Origin: Naegleria lovaniensis
Taxonomy: Eukaryota > Heterolobosea > Eutetramitea > Acrasida > Naegleriidae
Direction: 5' to 3'
Assembly: GCF_003324165.1 (NCBI RefSeq)
Contig: NW_025407850.1
Location: forward strand, 372,001-436,000
Length of the DNA: 64,000 nt
Of the stretch, positions 63,782 through 64,000 are shown piece by piece. A program made the translations under genes and the position numbers. The notes beneath the pieces were generated by a model. That model worked only from the letters and a program-made list of their open reading frames with translations, had not been told where the DNA came from and made no database searches. How positions within the stretch are numbered: position 1 is the stretch's first letter; each line of letters opens with the position of its first letter.

Positions 63782-64000
63782 CTACAAATATAATGTAAAA
63801 GAGTAATAAAAATCCAAAAAAGAATGCCAATCGTCGAATAAAGCCTTGAAATTCTTCTTGTTCAGAAGGAGGTGGATGAATACGACTTGTTGTTGTGCCA
63901 TTCCCAAACTAGCACCACCTCCAGTACTGGTGGTACCACTACTACTACTGTATTGAATATCAAAAAATGGAAAGAATCGAAATGCATCAGCAAATAAGAA
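63782..64000 (-). CDS. Partial gene at right edge, unknown
   Basis: The minus strand is open from base 64000 to a TAG at 63784-63782, about 72 codons without a start, so a gene entering from the right is likely. The N-terminal side of the visible part is aromatic (FADAFRFFPFFD), followed by a Ser/Gly/Thr run and then a less convincing tail. An alternative frame from about 63895 leftwards encodes a hydrophobic helix (RRLAFFFGFLLLFYIIFV), so the real C-terminus may use that frame after a splice. Cannot be identified. Confidence 0.35.
   Translation of the reverse strand, partial: FLFADAFRFFPFFDIQYSSSSGTTSTGGGASLGMAQQQVVFIHLLLNKKNFKALFDDWHSFLDFYYSFTLYL

Overview
This 64 kb window looks like nuclear DNA of a compact, AT-rich protist genome. 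I infer a heterolobosean amoeboflagellate of the Naegleria type. The support is: a standard genetic code, short GT-AG introns (mostly 34-130 nt), intron-poor genes packed on both strands, runs of A directly before many start codons, Asn/Gln/Thr/Ser low-complexity tracts, eukaryote-only complexes, and two eukaryotic tRNA genes. The genus is an inference from gene style; no marker gene was compared.

Layout. 1-4.4 kb: the 3' end of a coiled-coil gene, a one-pass membrane protein gene head-to-head with a TRIAP1/Mdm35-like gene, and NDUFAF5. 5-11.4 kb: an orphan, eIF2-beta, SGT1, a low-complexity orphan and a quinone oxidoreductase-like gene. 11.6-16.5 kb: a secreted or anchored glycosidase-like protein, an intron-containing tRNA-Leu, a short-chain dehydrogenase and a choline/ethanolamine phosphotransferase. 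16.7-20.8 kb: an orphan, a phi-like glutathione transferase, a membrane RING protein and Pam18/Tim14. 20.9-31.8 kb, all minus strand: TTC27, a kinesin-4-like motor and a very large G-protein alpha subunit that carries an F-box. 32-36 kb: two paralogous orphan genes flanking a BTB gene. 36.7-47.1 kb: the WDR33/Pfs2 polyadenylation factor and a giant single-exon DOCK-type GEF with ankyrin repeats. 47-50.6 kb: an alpha/beta hydrolase-like gene, an F-box-like gene, a propeller-like gene and tRNA-Glu. 50.9-57.6 kb: a membrane subtilase, Rpn13 and katanin p60 in tight tandem. 57.7-64 kb: an orphan, ADP-ribosylhydrolase 1, DPY30, an Rnl1-like RNA ligase, a CD2BP2/Lin1 GYF protein and a partial gene at the right edge.

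There is no operon logic as in bacteria. Loose themes are mitochondrial biogenesis (TRIAP1, NDUFAF5, Pam18), ubiquitin/proteasome work (RING, BTB, two F-box proteins, SGT1, Rpn13), cytoskeleton (kinesin, katanin, DOCK) and RNA processing (WDR33, RNA ligase, CD2BP2).

The strongest candidate for something undescribed is the gene at 27983-31832. It is a G-alpha protein of about 1,096 residues in which an F-box is inserted between the G4 and G5 nucleotide-binding motifs, so heterotrimeric G signalling and SCF-type ubiquitin ligation may meet in one polypeptide. Next are the Rnl1-type RNA ligase, the unrecognised paralogue pair, the ankyrin-DOCK protein, and two places where reading frames break (TTC27 and the subtilase signal peptide).
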